This document shows positions 14,501 through 25,447 of a DNA stretch of 64,000 bases, in pieces. The notes under the pieces are model-generated. The model saw only the letters and a program-made list of their open reading frames with translations, was not told where the DNA came from and did no database searches. This stretch comes from Rotaria sp. Silwood1 (lineage: Eukaryota > Rotifera > Eurotatoria > Philodinida > Philodinidae). The first letter of the stretch is position 1, and every line of letters starts with the position of its first letter. A program made the translations under genes and the position numbers. The stretch is taken from positions 1,829,883 to 1,893,882 of the forward strand of contig CAJNOP010000024.1 of the NCBI GenBank assembly GCA_905250075.1, written 5' to 3'.

Positions 14501-16689
14501 AGAACAATTTGACGTTATTATGCGAGTATGTTTTATGATTAACTTCATATAAAAATAACTCTTACATTCAGGGACATACAAGTCCAACAGTTTCTATATG
14601 CTGTCAAAAATATAGTCGATATTATTTTTCTATAAGTTCTGATCGATATTTATTTAAATGGAATCACAGAACAAAAGTTGTTGAATGGTCAACAAAATCT
14701 ACAGTATATATTAGTTATCTATTAGAATATAAATTTATTAGTATACTTTTTTTTTCAGCAACCTATATCTTGTGCAGATTTACATCCTGAACGAAATATA
14801 ATTGTTCTTGGAACTGAAACAAGTAAATTACTTATTTATGATACTTTAACATCATATTATATAACAACAGTAACATTAAAAGTTAATACAAGTGTTAAAT
14901 CAGTTAGATTTTCTCCAGGTTTGTTGTTTTAGAATAATAATAGATGTGAATAAGTTTTAAAAAACGATTTTTCTTTATCTTTTAAATACTAGATGGTTCA
15001 AATTTAGCTGTTGGATTACAAAATGGAAATGCTTTTATATTTAATGTATTAGGTAATGGAGATTTTGCTCTTCATACCAAAGGCATACTTCATGTAATAT
15101 TCGAAAACTATTTTCATTTGGTTGAAAATATTTTATTTCTTTTTTTTTTGTTTGCTTTATTCAGAATGATAAATCACCTGTAAATGATCTTATATGGTCA
15201 ATCGATTCCAAATATCTTCTTGTTATTTATGCGGATAATGATTATAATATTTGTAAATATATTATTAATTCATTAAAAAAGAAAATTTTTTGATGAGATG
15301 ATTTTAGGGTCCATATCAACATTTGAGGTTATAATAGGAATAAATATTCAAAATATTAAATGGCATGATGGTTTACATCCAATTTTGTGTAACGCATTAG
15401 GTATGTTTGATTGAAATACAAGAATATTGTACTTTCTTAAATATTTATACAGACGAAAATAGAATTTTACAGATTAATTTTGTAACAAGGGATTGAAGAA
15501 TTTTCCGAGAAGATATTTGTTCACTTGTGAGGTGTTTTCGATGAGTCAAAACCTGTGAATTAGGATGCTCTTTTTGACTATGAGCTTAGAAATGTTGTGT
15601 TTATCTTTGTACAAGAGTAGTGAAAGACCTTTTCAAGACCTGAAAATAGTAAGTCAATAGGCTTTTGTTTCTTCTACAAGTCTCTTTTTGAATATGCTAA
15701 ATATTGTCGAAGTCTATCGTTTTGTAGAGTGAACACTTCTCTGTAAATGCAATATTAAACTAAACTATAGCTTTTACCCTATTGAGAAACTTTCTCGAAA
15801 CAAAAAACACCTTCAAATAGTGCATTTTGTAAGGATAACTTCTGACTCATACGTTTATAGATACAATCAACATTTCAACTTTTAGTATCAAATCACCATA
15901 GTAATAATACAAAAATTTTCCTTTCAAACTTATTTTTTGAACTTCGGATAAAAAGTGAACAAATACCTTGTCTAAAAGTTTTCCAATCATATGTTAATTT
16001 AAAATTTGTTCGACAATGAGCTTTGTCTTTCACTCATCATTTTGAAAAAATACTGATCTAGGTTCTTTTTATATTTCTATAATTCTGTATATGTGCGTGA
16101 CAAAAGAAACTATATACTTCTATTTATAATTGCAATAAGAAAATTAAAATTAATAAAAAATGAGGTAAACGTTTCTCATTATTTTTGATTGATTATGTTC
16201 TCTATTTTATCGCATTAAACAAATTATATTTCGAGTCATGTCACATATCTAGAAAATCGGAAATACTAATAATATTATTGAGTGCATTGTTAATGGCATA
16301 TATCACAGAAGAGATGTGACTATTCATGTTATTTTTTTTTTACTAAAGAATTACAAAACTATCTTTTATAGATAAATCCACCATTGATTTATATTCATCA
16401 GTAATTACTCTTACGCCAAATCTTATTCTCTCTTGTGGTAAAGATGGTCAACTTCGTTTACTTCGAAATCATTATGAAGTAAGTCAAATAGAAGAAAAAA
16501 ATTATTTCAATCATATTTCTGACTTTGTTATTTATCATTTTATAGCGTAATTCCCAAACATTTAAAGTTGGTCTTGGTCCAATTCAAAGTATTATACCAT
16601 CAACACTAAATAATACATTTCTTTTATCAATGCGTGATTATCCTGTAATTGTAGAAATTCAAATCAATAATAATTCCCGTTTGTCATAG
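8507..16689 (+). CDS. Doublecortin-domain EMAP-like protein (DCX-EMAP type), 18 exons, ~1132 aa
   Basis: Exons: 8507-8596, 8944-9121, 9188-9697, 10143-10943, 11017-11050, 11105-11257, 11328-11595, 12733-12882, 12937-13074, 13127-13237, 14385-14525, 14572-14703, 14759-14918, 14993-15093, 15165-15252, 15308-15400, 16372-16478, 16546-16689. Order of parts: a low-complexity N-terminus with a poly-Asn tract (about 9345-9375); a doublecortin domain starting VLVRFFRNGD with YVVAAG near its end; a second, more divergent doublecortin-like domain (around NEQIFLLPYSQLNMYE); a HELP motif (HGYHGEN, ILYVIGSICILYE); then EML-type WD repeats to the C-terminus. Both modules bind microtubules in known families. 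The same architecture is known from Drosophila DCX-EMAP, which acts in the cilium of mechanosensory cells, so an axonemal role is inferred. Three introns of about 1 kb interrupt otherwise compact exons; one holds a piggyBac-like element. Start choice: first in-frame ATG of the chain. Confidence 0.88.
12190..12661. mobile_element. piggyBac-like MITE (degraded) in intron 7 of the DCX-EMAP gene
   Basis: Element body 12194-12657, flanked by TTAA at 12190-12193 and 12658-12661. The left end CTCTTTGGTTATGG and the reverse complement of the right end, TCCTTTAGTTACGG, match at 10 of 14 positions and resemble the cleaner copy at 53533-54110. TTAA duplication is the hallmark of piggyBac transposition. 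No transposase is present. The surrounding intron (11596-12732) is 1.1 kb, so the insertion explains a good part of its length. Confidence 0.65.
13238..14384. other. Intron 10 of the DCX-EMAP gene, repeat-like content
   Basis: A 1147-bp intron with no coding signal. Between about 14090 and 14340 two phrases built around TTTTGGCTGAGA and TAGTGGCTGAGATA recur in similar surroundings (AAT/AAG-TTYCA upstream), which looks like two diverged units of a dispersed repeat. No ends can be defined. Confidence 0.35.
15401..16371. other. Intron 16 of the DCX-EMAP gene
   Basis: A 971-bp GT-AG intron between the penultimate WD-repeat exons. No exon, inverted repeat or other structure was recognised. Confidence 0.5.
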
Positions 16690-16927
16690 TCAATGCTTTT
16701 TGTTTTTTTTTCTTTGTTTTTTCTTTTGGTGTGAATGTCAGTTGTTGTGAAAATAATTCAATATTCATTACTGTTGGGTGACATACACACAAATATTTTT
16801 TTGTTTGTCTTGGAACATAGAAGAAGAGAACAAGAAGAAAAAAAAAGGAGGAGAGAGTCATGACAACTCGAATAGGGATGCTTGTTTATGAGTTTACGCA
16901 CTTTAATAGAATTTTTTTTTCTTGCAT

Positions 16928-16940
16928 TGTTTTTTTGCAG
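16928..16940 (+). promoter_or_regulatory. 3' splice acceptor abutting the LRRC49-like start codon (possible spliced-leader site)
   Basis: A T-rich run ending TTTTTTTGCAG lies immediately before the ATG at 16941. With no clear upstream coding exon, this is either the acceptor of a 5' UTR intron or a trans-splicing site for a spliced leader, a process known in bdelloid rotifers. An in-frame ATG at 16860 would add 27 hydrophobic residues but lies upstream of the acceptor and is disfavoured. Confidence 0.5.
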
Positions 16941-18816
16941 ATGAACAAACGTTCTTTAAACGACACTCTATTTGGTATTCAAGGTGTTAATCCGGGGTTT
17001 TCTGCTCGGGAAGACGCAAATGCTATTCCATCTCAGCAAACAGCTGGAAAAGTTGTATTAAAACGGTTTGTTTCTTATTATTGAAATGAGAAAAAAATAT
17101 CAATATTTTATTTTTAATAGACAACAACTTTTAGCATGTCCGTATTTAAAAGTTGATGAACAAATAAAATTACTTAATCTACAAAAAAATTGTATTGCTA
17201 AAATAGCTAATCTTGATCATTTAACAAGTCTTGTTGTACTTGATTTATGTGAAAATGAAATTGATTGTATTCAAGGTTTGGATAATTTATGTTCATTAAG
17301 AATTCTTCGATTAGCAAATAATAAGTAAGATTATTCAGAAAATATCAATTAATTATCATTTTGTTTTTTAATAAAGAATAAAGCAAATAAAAAATCTGGA
17401 TACACTTGAACAACTTGATGTACTCGACTTAAATGGAAATCAAGTAAGTTTTTCTTTAAAAACTCTTTTTTTTTTATTTTTTTTTATGAACATAGATTTC
17501 CCGAATTGAAAATTTTAAAAATTTAACACGTTTACGTGTTCTTAATTTATCACATAATCGAATAGAAAAATGTGAAAATTTACGAACCTTAAAAAATCTT
17601 GTTGAACTTAACCTTCAAGGAAATCTTATCACCACTGTGGTAAACTTTTTCTTGTTTTTTTTTCTTCTGAAATCAATTTATATTTTTTTAAAATTAGTGT
17701 GATCTGGAAACATTACCAATTCAAAGATTATTTCTAAGTTTCAATAAAATTCGAAGATTTGACGATATTCGCTGTATTTCAAAACTTACTTCACTTGAAT
17801 GTTTATCACTTGAAGGTAAATAATTCAAATCATATTAGACATGCAATAAACCTGTAAGTTCAAGTTTGGATATTTCTGAACATCATTAACATGAAAACCT
17901 TTTTTTTTTCTTGGCTTACTGTTATTCCCTAGTTTAATTCATTGAAAATGTCTGTATTCCATACCGAACCTGAAAGTTCGGGTTCAGTACATGCTTAAGT
18001 CTCATGAATAATTCAATTGGTTTGCTGTTTATTTAGGTAATCCATTAGCATTTACAGCTGCCTATGAACAAATCATTTTATCTCAATCACAATCTTCTAC
18101 GATTAAACAAGATAATCGTCAACCAATGAATATGGTAAATAGTTTGATATATTGTTTTCTGAAGTTTAAAACAAATACGAAACGTGTTTTTTATGATTTT
18201 TTTTAGGATCAACGAATTAGTCGTGTAATACGAATGCAGCATAATACTAATAATAATGCTAATAATAATGCTAATATTAACAGTAGTTTTAATAGCAATA
18301 GCATTAATAATATCAACAATAATAATAATAATAATACAGAAATAACGCATATAAATCGTGATCGACGTCTTCTTGACACTCTTTCAAATCAGCAAGATTC
18401 TATGAGTGAACGAAGTGATACTGATATTGATTCTGTCAAGTAAAATATAAAAATTTATTTATTTTCTCAAAATAAAAGAAATCTTCTATAGAACAAATCC
18501 ACCACCAGTTTTCAGTCGAACATCATCAATTACACAACAAAAACCTACCATCAAACCAATACAAGAAACAATAAATCCATTACTTGTTGAAACAAAATTA
18601 AATCCAGTAAGTTGAAAAGAGAAAAAGAATTATCATATGAGAATATATTTATTATTTTTTAATAAAAAAAAAAAGATTATTGCTGAACGATCAATATTAG
18701 CAAAAAGTTTGGTACAATCAGCAATTGATGATGCTTTTCGAAAAGAATCAGTCACTGTTCAATTAGCACGCTGTTGGCCATTATTATTAACTCAATTGAT
18801 AAATGATTCAAATTAA
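16941..18816 (+). CDS. LRRC49: LRRC49-like leucine-rich repeat protein (tubulin polyglutamylase complex type), 9 exons, ~414 aa
   Basis: Exons: 16941-17065, 17121-17324, 17377-17443, 17496-17639, 17698-17815, 18037-18134, 18207-18439, 18492-18606, 18676-18816. A short N-terminus is followed at about residue 40 by LKRQQLLACP, then some six SDS22-type repeats (LNLQKNCIAKI, LDLCENEIDCI, LRLANNKIKQI, LDLNGNQISRI, LNLSHNRIEKC, LNLQGNLITTV) and the LFLSFNKI / LEGNPLA cap. This order, including the L(D)RRKL-type lead-in, matches vertebrate LRRC49, a subunit of the TTLL1 tubulin polyglutamylase complex at centrosomes and axonemes. At about 414 aa it is shorter than human LRRC49 (near 690), and a poly-Asn tract encoded around 18240-18340 follows the cap. 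Other SDS22-like ciliary LRR proteins are the main alternative. Confidence 0.75.
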
Positions 18817-18902
18817 TTCGAAAAACAATTTATTTTTTTTTATTAATGAGATTTTGTCAGATGTTTCTTTTCTTATTTAATTTTAATTATTAATTAGTTT
18901 AT

Positions 18903-18916
18903 ATAATAAAATAAAA
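18903..18916 (+). terminator. Candidate polyadenylation signal for the LRRC49-like gene
   Basis: Overlapping AATAAA hexamers in ATAATAAAATAAAATG, about 90 bp past the stop codon at 18816. Position fits a short 3' UTR; in such AT-rich DNA chance occurrence is also likely. Confidence 0.35.
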
Positions 18917-19081
18917 TGTGAGCTGCACAAACAAAAAAAAAAGAAAGAAAGTTAACTTCGATTAATATTGACTAATAACTGGAATGTGTTTAAATGGGTT
19001 ATATGAAAACTGTGAAAGACAATACAGGTCAATTAATTATAAAGAAATATCATCGAAGAATGACTATATTGTTCTTTTTTT

Positions 19082-21069
19082 TTAAACTTCATCTTTTGTA
19101 TTAAAATCTATTGATGTTTTTGATCGTACAAAATCTCCAAAATTATTAAATGAATGAGAACACACAGGTAAGGTTCGAGTTGTATCGCCGTAAGTTTGTC
19201 CAATATGATATTTGCTTTCTAGAAAAATAAAAAACATAAGCATAAATTAATAAAAATTAAATCTTGTGTACGAGGAAGATATCCAGTATATTTTGGAACC
19301 ATTCCAGCTTGTGAATAAAGTCGATGGCTTGAAAAACTTGTTACTGAACGTTGTAAGACCTTTGGTGAATTTGGTGGTAAACTGAAATAAATAAAAGCAA
19401 AAAGAAGAATAAATCATTATTGATATATTTCTAATAATTTAATTCGAAATTTCAGACAACATAAACTAAACAGCTTATAGATAGCCATAAGAAAATTATA
19501 AATCTCTTTTACAGCGGACAAATATCAAACATGTAAAACCTGTTAATCATTAGATGAACAAATTTGTTGACTGAAAGAAATCAAATTTTTTATTGTATCT
19601 ATTCATTTTTTTCTACTAATATTTACTTCGATTCTGAAGGTAAATCGATTGATGTTGGAAAATTGGTTGTTAAACTTGTTGATTCTAGAGCAAAACGATT
19701 TAAACCTTTTTTTGTTGCTTCATGGTAACGTAATCCAAGACCAATATCTGTTGGACGAATACGAGGAATGTATCCTTTATAACCAGGCATTGGTGGTTCA
19801 ACAAATACACGACGATCACCTATATCATTCAAATAGAAATAATCATCTCTTTCTCGAAATTTGGTTTTTTCTTTACTTGTTTGTGAACTCTCGGTTGGAT
19901 TGTACGCTCGATGAAAATCAAGAAAATGTTTAACTACTGTTTCACTATTTAAGCTCTGAGTTTTTGGATAACCAGCAATAGTATTTCGTAATTCTTTAGA
20001 TTTAATTTTAGCGTGTTCATACGCAACTTTTGTTCCTGATAAACATGAATCTGTTTCGACACGATATCGATTACCCAGTTGAAATTTGCGTTGAGGTATG
20101 TAACCTAATATAAAATAAATCTTAATTATGAGACAAACAAAAAAATAGAACTTCTATGATGTATTATTCACCTGTATACCCTGGAAGCATTCCATCAGGA
20201 AATTCACGCGTTTCATATGGATCAGATTGATCAATTTTTACAACTGGTATATCCGTTTTTGAATGTACTAAGTTAGGAAATTCTTTCGCTAATCGATGTG
20301 TCTCTTCACCATATGTATGACCATGACGATAGCGCAATTGATGTATATATCCAGTGTATCTATTATATATGGAAACCAAATTAGACTACATATGTTATAA
20401 TCATATCGTATAAGCTATTCATGAAGCAATTTATAGGTTATTTTTGCAATGTCTACTTTCATTAAAGTAACCTGAGACATTGATAGCAAGTGAAAAAACA
20501 ACAACAGCTACCAATAAATCAAAGCAAATTTCAAAAACAAAAATCATATGCATGGTTTCGTACTATAACTATCGTGATTAAAAACTCGTCAACATACAAA
20601 TCAATTATCAGACCGCAGACATCTTACAATGTCAATTATAGTGTAGACATCTTAGAAAAAAAAGCATTTGTCTATTAGTTTTATTTGTTTTGCTTTTAGA
20701 AAGAAAAATTTTATTTTTTCTTCAAGGTATATGTATAATATTTTGTTAACGAAATGCCAAAGGCTTAGAACAGACTTTAATTTTAACACAAAAAAAAAAA
20801 TGTATATTTTGGAAAAAATACATATCCTCAAGTGTTTATACGGACGTTTCATATTTTTGTTACCTTGTTAACAATGATTTGACAACAAAGTATTTATTTC
20901 GAAAAACAAACATAAAAATTTTTATATATAAACTAATTTCTATACATCTTAATTGTTGTTCTATATTTATTGAAGATTATTACTTTGGCACTTGTGAGCC
21001 ATCTTTAAGATTACTAAACTGTCGGCGAGCTTCGAGAGACGGGCCACCACCAAATTCGATTGTTGTCAT
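19082..21069 (-). CDS. CIMIP2/FAM166-family ciliary microtubule inner protein, 5 exons, ~332 aa
   Basis: Exons in coding order: 21069-20984, 20359-20172, 20104-19627, 19381-19272, 19218-19082. The frame closes: exon 1 ends in phase 2 and exon 2 completes VPKYTGYIHQ. The protein carries four copies of the family signature: VPKYTGYIHQ, LPGYTGYIPQ, MPGYKGYIPR and VPKYTGYLPQ, three of them followed about ten residues on by a G.TYG- or G.RY-type motif (HGHTYG, LGNRYR, IGQTYG). This is the DUF2475 pattern of FAM166/CIMIP2 proteins, which line the inside of axonemal doublet microtubules in structures of motile cilia. Three of the four motifs span or abut exon junctions. Which of CIMIP2A/B/C it corresponds to cannot be decided. 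The gene is convergent with the LRRC49-like gene (265 bp apart) and head-to-head with the PWWP gene. Confidence 0.85.
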
Positions 21070-21439
21070 TTCTCTTGTTTGAGAAGAAAAGAAAAAATAA
21101 CATATATAAAAAACATTCTTCACATCTTCTCATTGTCTCTCATTTACATTTGAATCTATCTCAAGAGTCCTAGCAACGACCTCTACATTGACCTTATCAA
21201 CAGAACATATTTATGCATTTCATGATATTTTTTTAATAAAATAAATAAATAAAATTATTAAGATTTAAATTAGTCATAGATTTATTTTTAAAAACTTTTA
21301 CATACTATTCAATGAACAAAATATTCTAATTGGTTCAATAAAACTTGTTCTTTGTTTATTAGATTCATTCATTTTCTATTCACTTTGTCTACATCATTCG
21401 TTATTTTCATTCCAACAAATTTATATAAGCACTAAACTA
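21070..21439. promoter_or_regulatory. Shared upstream region of the CIMIP2-like and PWWP genes
   Basis: 370 bp between two divergent start codons. It must hold both 5' UTRs and promoters unless one message is trans-spliced. On the minus strand a T-rich tract ending CAAG lies 4 nt before the CIMIP2-like ATG and could be an acceptor. No core promoter motif is distinctive. Confidence 0.4.
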
Positions 21440-23919
21440 ATGACTTCTTCAACACAACATTCAGAAACTGTTGCCAATACATCAGTTGGTGATGCATCTG
21501 CTGATGTTTATATGACAAATTCAGAAGAAAATCAAATTAATGGCATTGATGAAGAATCAACTACAAATGAAAACAAAACGGGTAAACGAAAACGATCAAC
21601 AAAAAAATCACTAGAACCAACAGAAAATATACCTAATGGACGTCCAAAACGTACATTATCTAAACGTAAATAGATTTAAATGAATAGTAAAAAAAATTAT
21701 AATAGTAACAAAAAAAAAAACAATTTTAGGTGATGACGTACCAACAAATATGATTAATGGCATTACAAAAACAAATAAAGCTAAAACTGAACAAATAAGT
21801 GGTGAAGCCGATGATGATCAAGAACGTGATAAACAAATTCCAATACTTCATGATGTTGCTGATGTTGTTTGGGTTAAAATGGGTGGACATCCTTGGTAAG
21901 ATAATTATATTAATTGAAAAAAACTTATCTCTATAGAATTTATCTACAGGTGGCCAAGTCTTGTAATTCGAGATCCAAATGATCCAAGTGGATGTTTTAC
22001 AAAAATTTCTGGTATTTATTAATGATAAATTTTTTTGCAAAAGAAAATATTTTACACTATTGCCTTTGTTTTTCTTTTTCTCCTTTAGGTAATGCACGAG
22101 CAAAACGCATGTATTTTGTTGTATTCTATGGTTCGACTGCTGATTTTGCATGGGTATCTGATGCAGCAATAATACCATATCAAGGTGTTGAAGCATTTAC
22201 TAAATATGCTCAAGAAACTGTTGATAAAGTATATATATATATAATTTAATATGAATAAGAATTTAAATTGTTTTGATTTTTTTTTAAGGCACAAACAAAA
22301 TCTCAAAAAGAACAATTAACTGAACGATTTCAATTAAAAGTTACAATTGGTCGACGTGAAGATTGGGAAATGGCTGTACGTGAAGCTGATGAAGCAATTA
22401 AACAAACTAATGAAAAACGTCTTGAAGAAATTGAACCTAAAGTTCATTTCTATACAAAAAGACTCGGTAAGAAAAATTTTATTTTTTATTTTTTTTCATT
22501 TTAGTTTTTTTTAAGTTACACCAAAAGGTCAACCTGGTCGTCGACCAAAACCATCTGTTACAAAATCAGAAGAATCTAATGAAACACCAATAATTGATAC
22601 AAATAATCGTTCATTACTTGCTGAAAAAGCATTTGAATTTAAATCTGATGATGAAGATTCATCAACTGATTCACCTATACGTAAAAGTTCATCAGTTAAA
22701 ATAAAACTTAGTAAACAAACATCAAATGATTCGGATTCAAATTCAACACCACCGAATAAAAATCGTTATATACAAAAAACAATTTTATCGAATGAAAAAA
22801 TAAATTCAACATCAACACCATCAACAATAACAACTGTTTTTGGACAAACAGCAAATGGTTCATCAGTTTCATATGAACAACAAACATCAACAAATAATTC
22901 CGTTGATACAACACCAATTAAAATAAATTCAACTAAAATGATTAATGGTTCAAGTAGTGGACGAAAACGTGGTCGACCACGTCTTAAACAACCATCAATA
23001 TCATCAAGTAATGATGATACACCACCTCCACCTGTACCAGAATTTAATTCTGCTAGTCCATCAGTTACAACAAAATTTACAACACAACGTAAACCAATTA
23101 TAAAACCACAAGCATTTATGAATTCATCAACAAATAATATTGTTAGTGGACAACATGATATACGAACTGGATTTTTATCACCATTTGAAGAACAAGAAGT
23201 ACTTGATGCACTTGAACAATTAGGTTCAACAAAAACATTTGAAGAAGCTGAACAAAAAGCTAAACGTCGTTTTGAACATATACTTTGTTTAAATCTTAAT
23301 CGAACACATGTTGATATACCACAAGAATGTAAGTTCGTGCTTGTTTTTTTTTGTTTTCGTAAGATTGAAGTATTCGAATTAATATTTCGAGATTAATTTC
23401 AGATATCAATCATTACGTAGGACTTGAAGAATTCTTTCATATGCACTGCCGTTTTCAAAAATAGTACATAAGGAACAGTTCTACGTAATGATTGAAGTCC
23501 ACATGACAAAACACTTCGGATGGTTTCTTTATTAGAGAAATCTTTGTTTTTTTTTTTTTTAATTTAAATTTTTTTTAGGGTTTTATACATTTTTGTTTTC
23601 TCATCCATCATTAATTATAAAAAATCCTCAATGGTTTACTGAAAAAACTAATACGGATACATTGAATGATAATGATTTACTTAATGATGTTCAATCATCA
23701 AGTAGTTTAGCTGTTCTTAAACATCAATTAGTTGTTTTATCGAAATTATATCGTAATGAATTACAAGCTCGTCAATCAGCACCTGTTAAAAAACGACGAT
23801 CAACAGCTGGTAGTATTGGAAAACAAAAATCAATTGAGAAAAAACAAGATTTCGATGATAAATTAAATGATATACAAGGTAAAGAACAACAACAGCACCA
23901 AGAGGAACTTATTGCTTAA
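21440..23919 (+). CDS. PWWP-domain chromatin protein resembling the N-terminal part of NSD proteins, 7 exons, ~641 aa
   Basis: Exons: 21440-21665, 21730-21895, 21950-22011, 22089-22228, 22289-22466, 22516-23328, 23579-23919. The PWWP domain (about residues 118-195) runs DVVWVKMGGHPWWPSLV, then FVVFYGSTADFAWV; it is followed by a helical stretch with EDWEMAVREADEAIK and a YTKRL end. The same order (PWWP1 plus a helix with RxxW..(G/A)...AE.A) is seen in NSD1/2/3. PWWP domains of this class read methylated H3K36. The rest is basic and Ser/Thr-rich, with AT-hook-like GRKRGRPR (about 22970) and GRRPKP. There is no SET, PHD or second PWWP domain before the stop, so the layout recalls the short isoform of NSD3, which is a BRD4 adaptor. 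A generic PWWP protein is the alternative. Confidence 0.8.
23403..23500. repeat. Small inverted repeat in the last intron of the PWWP gene
   Basis: TCAATCATTACGTAG near 23405-23419 is matched by its reverse complement CTACGTAATGATTGA near 23482-23496, about 60 bp apart. It could form a hairpin or be a small MITE remnant; no target duplication is evident. The host intron (23329-23578) is 250 bp, long for this gene. Confidence 0.6.
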
Positions 23920-24215
23920 CATATACATATATATAGAGATAAACAATATTTTTGCTTTTCTTATCTAAATGTACATTTCAGTTTTTTTTTTCTATCAATT
24001 GTCTTCTCGTAGAAATAAAATCAAATACAATTTATATATATATATATATGTGATGAGTTGAACTCATTCGCAATATTTGATAGAAAGAAAAAAAAATAGA
24101 TGTATGTGTGTATCATCCTCTTTTCTGAATGTGATTATTTTCTTGTATTTGTTCATTTTGTTGTTGTTGTGTTGTTATTATTGTTCTTGCTGTTTTGGTT
24201 TCATTCGAAGCAAAC

Positions 24216-24221
24216 AATAAA
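24216..24221 (+). terminator. Candidate polyadenylation signal of the PWWP gene
   Basis: AATAAA about 300 bp after the stop at 23919, followed by a T-rich stretch. Position and context are plausible only. Confidence 0.35.
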
Positions 24222-24559
24222 TATGCCCTTTTTTTCGTAGATTCAGAAAAACAAAACAGACTCATTTATTACCTTGATGTGATGTAGAGAGGCTAAAAGA
24301 GAAAAATATCAAATTTCAGATGTCGACAGTTTATTATTACTTTTCTCATTACGTCTTCAGTTTGTACTTATGACCAATAAAATAGTGATGAATAATACTT
24401 GATAGACGTTAACTTAAAGATTACTGGTTGAAAGGAAAAAAAATATCCAAACGAAGAAAATATTGAAAAAAGTGATCTTTTTAGAGTATGTAGAAGCATT
24501 GAGGTCAAAATTTTCGGACCTAGACCCTGTTGATTGAAGTTTCGCGGAGCTGTTGAATC

Positions 24560-24700
24560 GTACTTTGATACTATCAAGAAAATTTTCTAATCGAAATAGG
24601 TTAGTCGACGTGAAGGTAAGCGTTACTTTTGTTCGAGTTTTTGTATTCGACGACTCATCTAAGAAATGTGTAGGGTAGAGGCCATCACTTCCAGGATCAG
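24560..24700 (+). repeat. Dispersed repeat, copy A
   Basis: Begins GTACTTTGATACTATCAAGA and contains TTTTCTAATCGAAATAGG and TTTTTGTATTCGACGACTC, then GTAGGGTAGAGGCCATC. Diverged copies with the same order lie at 29315-29420 and 37122-37290, all on the same strand. No terminal repeats are seen; it may be a fragment of a larger element. Confidence 0.5.
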
Positions 24701-25447
24701 CTCTTGTGGATATGATCGTGAGTGTAGATGAAGAGAAGATTACAACACATCGACATAGTTTATACTAAAAATATCTTGTTCGTTGTAGTTTTCGATAGTT
24801 TTTGTTTCAGTTGTTTTACAACATATTAAGTGAATTGTTGTACACTTTAAAATCTATCGTCTTCGCATGACTACTTTATCTTCACTAGATGTAGGTCAGC
24901 CATTATTCGTAATTAGTTCATTTTTGTTAGTTGATAAAAAGAAAGATCTTCGCAACATACATAAAATTTTTATTGAGAAAATTAGTAAGTTGTTTATGAA
25001 TTTCTTTATTATTCATGGTATGATATTTCAATTGCTTAAAGAATCAATCTGAAATAACATCTATTCCTGGAATCTTCTTCTACAATACTTTTCGACATTT
25101 CTACGACTAACTTATTGATGTTGCTGATATTTTCTCCTCGATCATGTGATTATTGAATTATATATTTTTCTTATTTGTTAATATTTTTTCAAATGTTGAT
25201 CATATTTCAACTTATAAATATTTAAATAATTTTCACCTGTCATACTACTGAAGACACACATGTTTTGTTTTTTGTATTAAGATAGAAATACGATGAAAAT
25301 CAATGAGAAACAAAATATAGAAACTTGTCTAAACAACACACAAAGCATTGAAACAAGAAGAGAATAAAAACAGCCCAACTATAGTCATGATATTATGATG
25401 TATTCCCTATCTGACATCCCATGGATGATAAGCCTTCATAAATTATT

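Larger units (their letters stand above)
23920..25447. other. Intergenic region between convergent PWWP and RPGRIP1L genes
   Basis: About 1.5 kb. It holds a (TA)n run at 24032-24049, an AATAAA at 24216-24221 that fits the 3' end of the PWWP gene, and one copy of a dispersed repeat (24560-24700). No exon is recognised. Confidence 0.5.

Noticed and set aside
16860..16940. Upstream in-frame ATG extending the LRRC49-like protein by 27 residues
   Set aside because: A strong acceptor sits directly before the ATG at 16941, and the extension is AT-driven hydrophobic sequence overlapping the polypyrimidine tract.
18087..18350. Minus-strand Ile-rich 87-codon frame
   Set aside because: It is the antisense of the poly-Asn tract of the LRRC49-like gene.
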